A stretch of DNA of 6,246 nucleotides, from assembly GCA_015493425.1 (NCBI GenBank), contig WGDG01000123.1, positions 1-6,246 on the forward strand, read 5' to 3'. Shown piece after piece: positions 4,431 through 6,246 of the stretch. The notes beneath the pieces are model-generated. The model was not told where the DNA came from. It ran no database searches and worked only from the letters and a program-made list of their open reading frames with translations. The translations under genes were made by a program, and so were the position numbers. The stretch comes from Sulfurovum sp. Lineage in GTDB: Bacteria > Campylobacterota > Campylobacteria > Campylobacterales > Sulfurovaceae. Position 1 is the stretch's first letter. Each line of letters opens with the position of its first letter.

Positions 4431-6246
4431 TTATATTTCAAAATAATTTCTTGAAGCACTTCATTTTTAATAGGCTTCAACAAAATATCTGTAGCACCTG
4501 ATTTTTTAATCTTGTTTACCGCCCCCTCTTCAGATACACCTGTCAAACTGTAAATAGGAATGTCTTTCCCTTTCTCTGTTCTTCTAATGAGACGGATAGC
4601 TTCACTACCATCCATCCCGGGCATCTGCTCATCAATAAAAATAAGATCAATAGGGTTTTCGTTAAATATTTCTACTGCTTCATTTCCGTCTGCCGCACTC
4701 AGAGGTACAGTGTGATATTTTTTCAACACTTCCTGCATCAATTTTCTATTAATGATATTATCATCAGCAATAAGAACATTGAGAACTTTCTTTTCTGTGG
4801 TATCCGTTTGCTTATTTACATTTTGAATAGTACCTGTTTCTTTCAAAAGTCCGGCAATTGCATCAAAAAGCTTATGTGGGAATAACGGACGATGCAGCAA
4901 TACTGCCTCCCCGAAAGCCTGCTTTGATTCCATAAACATAGACGATTCTATAATAACAAGACGTGAAGCAAACTCTTGATAACAGTGCTCAAAGTAAGAG
5001 GATTCATAGTTTTTCTCGATACACAGAAGAATACCGTTTTCTTCTATCATATCCAGATCATCTACTGCAATAATTTTCAAATCAATTTTCAGCTTATCAA
5101 AGTATTGTTTCACGTGCTTCAGATATTCAATATCAGTTTTGTCATCTTTCATACAATAAATTGATGCATGTGATACCAACTCAAGTTTTTCCCGGTTGAG
5201 CGATGCTGGAGTACCCGCAATAGTATGGCAAGGTAAGATAAGAGAAAAAGTACTTCCTTCACCTACTTTACTTTTTACCTCCAACTCAGCATCAAGCATA
5301 TCTGCCAACTGTTTTGATATGGTCAAGCCAAGTCCGGTACCACCGTATTTTCCTGAAGTCATTTTAGATGCCTGCTGGAATGGCTTGAATATTTGTTCAA
5401 TAGCATCTTCTGAAATACCTATGCCGCTATCGGTTACATCTATGCGTAGCGTATCATTGGTTTTATCATACAGAAAACTTAGATTAACCGTTCCATTTTC
5501 AGGTGTGAATTTAAGTGCATTACTAATAAAGTTGTTCAATATCTGTTTGATTCGGTAAGGGTCAGAGAGAATAATGTAGGGAATGTCTACATCATAATAA
5601 ATTGTAAAATCAATTTTATTTTTTTTGGCAGTATGATAAAACATCATAGCAATGTTCTCAAATTCTTCCATAGGAGAAAAGTAGTGCTTGTCTAACTCAA
5701 GCTTTCCTGACTCTATTTTTGTGAAGTCCAACACATCATTGATCAACGCAGATATCATTTCAGAACTTCGGTGTGCCGCATAGATATACTCTTTCAGCGT
5801 GACATCATTGACATCTTTTTCCATAAGCTCCAAAAAACCCATTACTGCGCCTATGGGAGTACGGATATCATGTACTACGGAAGAAAAAAATTGATATGCC
5901 GCATTGAGTTTATATTCAAGTACCTCTGGAGATTTTTCTTCTATGCATACCAATGACTTTGTAGCCAAATCTTCCTCTTGGTCAGACTTTAAAGCGAGTA
6001 TACCAACCTGTTTTTCTATGCTCTCCAAATCTTTTTTATAAAATATTTTTTTACTACCTGGTTGCTGATACATCATCAGACAACCTAACATGCATGTACC
6101 GCATGTGTCTTTATATAACGGAACAAGCGCAATATTTTCAACTTTGAATTTAAAAGGGTTGTCGATATGTTTGTTGTATAAAAAACTGTTGGTGACATCA
6201 TTAATGATAAGAGGCATACGGGTATTAAACGCAGTTAATATTGCAG
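4424..6246 (-). CDS. Hybrid sensor histidine kinase (GAF-HisKA-HATPase_c-degenerate receiver-receiver), 5' end beyond window
   Basis: The frame is open to the right edge. Before ATG 6217 come nine more in-frame residues (AILTAFNTR) with no stop and no ribosome site, so that ATG is internal. Residues below count from it. 1-78 are the end of a GAF sensor domain (NTRMPLIINDV, NIALVPLYKD) with C39-x2-C42-x3-C46. 105-172 are HisKA with phospho-acceptor H116 in VVHDIRTP. 180-330 are HATPase_c: N box N229/N233, G1 DSGIGIS (263-269), F box IFKPF (276-280), G2 GGTGLGL (292-298). About 345-458 resemble a receiver without its acidic pocket. 478-595 are a canonical receiver: D485/D486, phospho-acceptor D529 in IFIDEQMPGMDG, T559 and K581. 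No membrane helix is visible in this part, so sensing is probably cytoplasmic unless the missing N-terminus anchors it. No partner regulator or phosphotransfer protein is in view. The gene is notably AT-rich. Confidence 0.95.
   Translation of the reverse strand, partial: AILTAFNTRMPLIINDVTNSFLYNKHIDNPFKFKVENIALVPLYKDTCGTCMLGCLMMYQQPGSKKIFYKKDLESIEKQVGILALKSDQEEDLATKSLVCIEEKSPEVLEYKLNAAYQFFSSVVHDIRTPIGAVMGFLELMEKDVNDVTLKEYIYAAHRSSEMISALINDVLDFTKIESGKLELDKHYFSPMEEFENIAMMFYHTAKKNKIDFTIYYDVDIPYIILSDPYRIKQILNNFISNALKFTPENGTVNLSFLYDKTNDTLRIDVTDSGIGISEDAIEQIFKPFQQASKMTSGKYGGTGLGLTISKQLADMLDAELEVKSKVGEGSTFSLILPCHTIAGTPASLNREKLELVSHASIYCMKDDKTDIEYLKHVKQYFDKLKIDLKIIAVDDLDMIEENGILLCIEKNYESSYFEHCYQEFASRLVIIESSMFMESKQAFGEAVLLHRPLFPHKLFDAIAGLLKETGTIQNVNKQTDTTEKKVLNVLIADDNIINRKLMQEVLKKYHTVPLSAADGNEAVEIFNENPIDLIFIDEQMPGMDGSEAIRLIRRTEKGKDIPIYSLTGVSEEGAVNKIKKSGATDILLKPIKNEVLQEIILKYNQ
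4844..5185 (-). other. Receiver-like domain without phosphorylation residues, inside the hybrid kinase
   Basis: Residues about 345-458 (counted from ATG 6217) lie between the ATPase and the true receiver. They alternate strand-like and helix-like segments: ASIYCM, LKIIAVDD, NGILLCIE, SRLVIIES. They end in LLHRPLFPHKLFDAIAGLL, which mimics the KP turn and last helix of a receiver with Arg in place of Lys. I see no paired acids after strand 1 and no Asp in a D-x-x-MP setting. Pseudo-receivers in hybrid kinases can act as regulatory or docking domains. The assignment is by pattern only. Confidence 0.55.

Noticed and set aside
5619..5626. Run of eight T (A8 in the kinase coding strand) as a phase-variation or frameshift site
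   Set aside because: The kinase frame is intact across it and encodes normal Lys/Asn residues at the expected place. Runs of eight A are common in AT-rich genes; the clear phase-variable tracts in this phylum are usually longer G or C runs.

Overview
The window most resembles a chromosomal segment of a Campylobacterota (epsilonproteobacterial) genome, probably of the Sulfurovum/Sulfurimonas type. This rests on the close-packed gene layout, moderate GC, strong TATAAT -10 elements without clear -35 boxes, and the look of the HemL, AtpZ-like and YchJ proteins. It is an impression from reading, not a database result. Coding density is very high; the only gaps above 50 bases are about 116 bases (1571-1686) and 55 bases (3443-3497). 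I see no RNA genes, mobile elements or CRISPR.

Left block (1-3442, all minus strand). Read in the direction of transcription, hemL (glutamate-1-semialdehyde aminomutase, tetrapyrrole synthesis) is followed after one base by a YchJ/UPF0225 protein with two SEC-C zinc motifs. After a 116-base gap comes a second tight cluster: an AtpZ-like two-helix membrane protein, an unrecognised four-helix membrane protein that overlaps it by 14 bases, and a lipoprotein N-acetylmuramoyl-L-alanine amidase (Amidase_2, AmiD-like) that overlaps by 4 bases (ATGA). The amidase runs off the left edge and was found by translating the edge-open frame.

Centre (3443-4430). hemL and a TonB-like energy transducer diverge from a short spacer. 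The spacer carries a perfect 7-base inverted repeat that places one TATAAT on each strand. The TonB-like gene starts at GTG after GAGGGA and encodes an N-terminal anchor with an S-x3-H motif, a Pro/Lys/Arg-rich linker and a TonB C-terminal domain. No exbB, exbD or receptor gene lies in the window.

Right block (4424-6246, minus strand). A hybrid sensor histidine kinase converges on the TonB-like gene and overlaps its 3' end by 7 bases. Its frame stays open past the right edge, so the ATG at 6217 is internal. Order from the N-terminus: partial GAF with a C-x2-C-x3-C cluster, HisKA, HATPase_c, a receiver-like region lacking the usual residues, and a canonical receiver. It is visibly more AT-rich than its neighbours.

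I do not see a clearly new multi-gene system. The points most worth a second look are the mirror-image divergent promoter, the solitary TonB beside hemL, the AtpZ/membrane protein/amidase cluster, and the cysteine cluster and degenerate receiver of the kinase.
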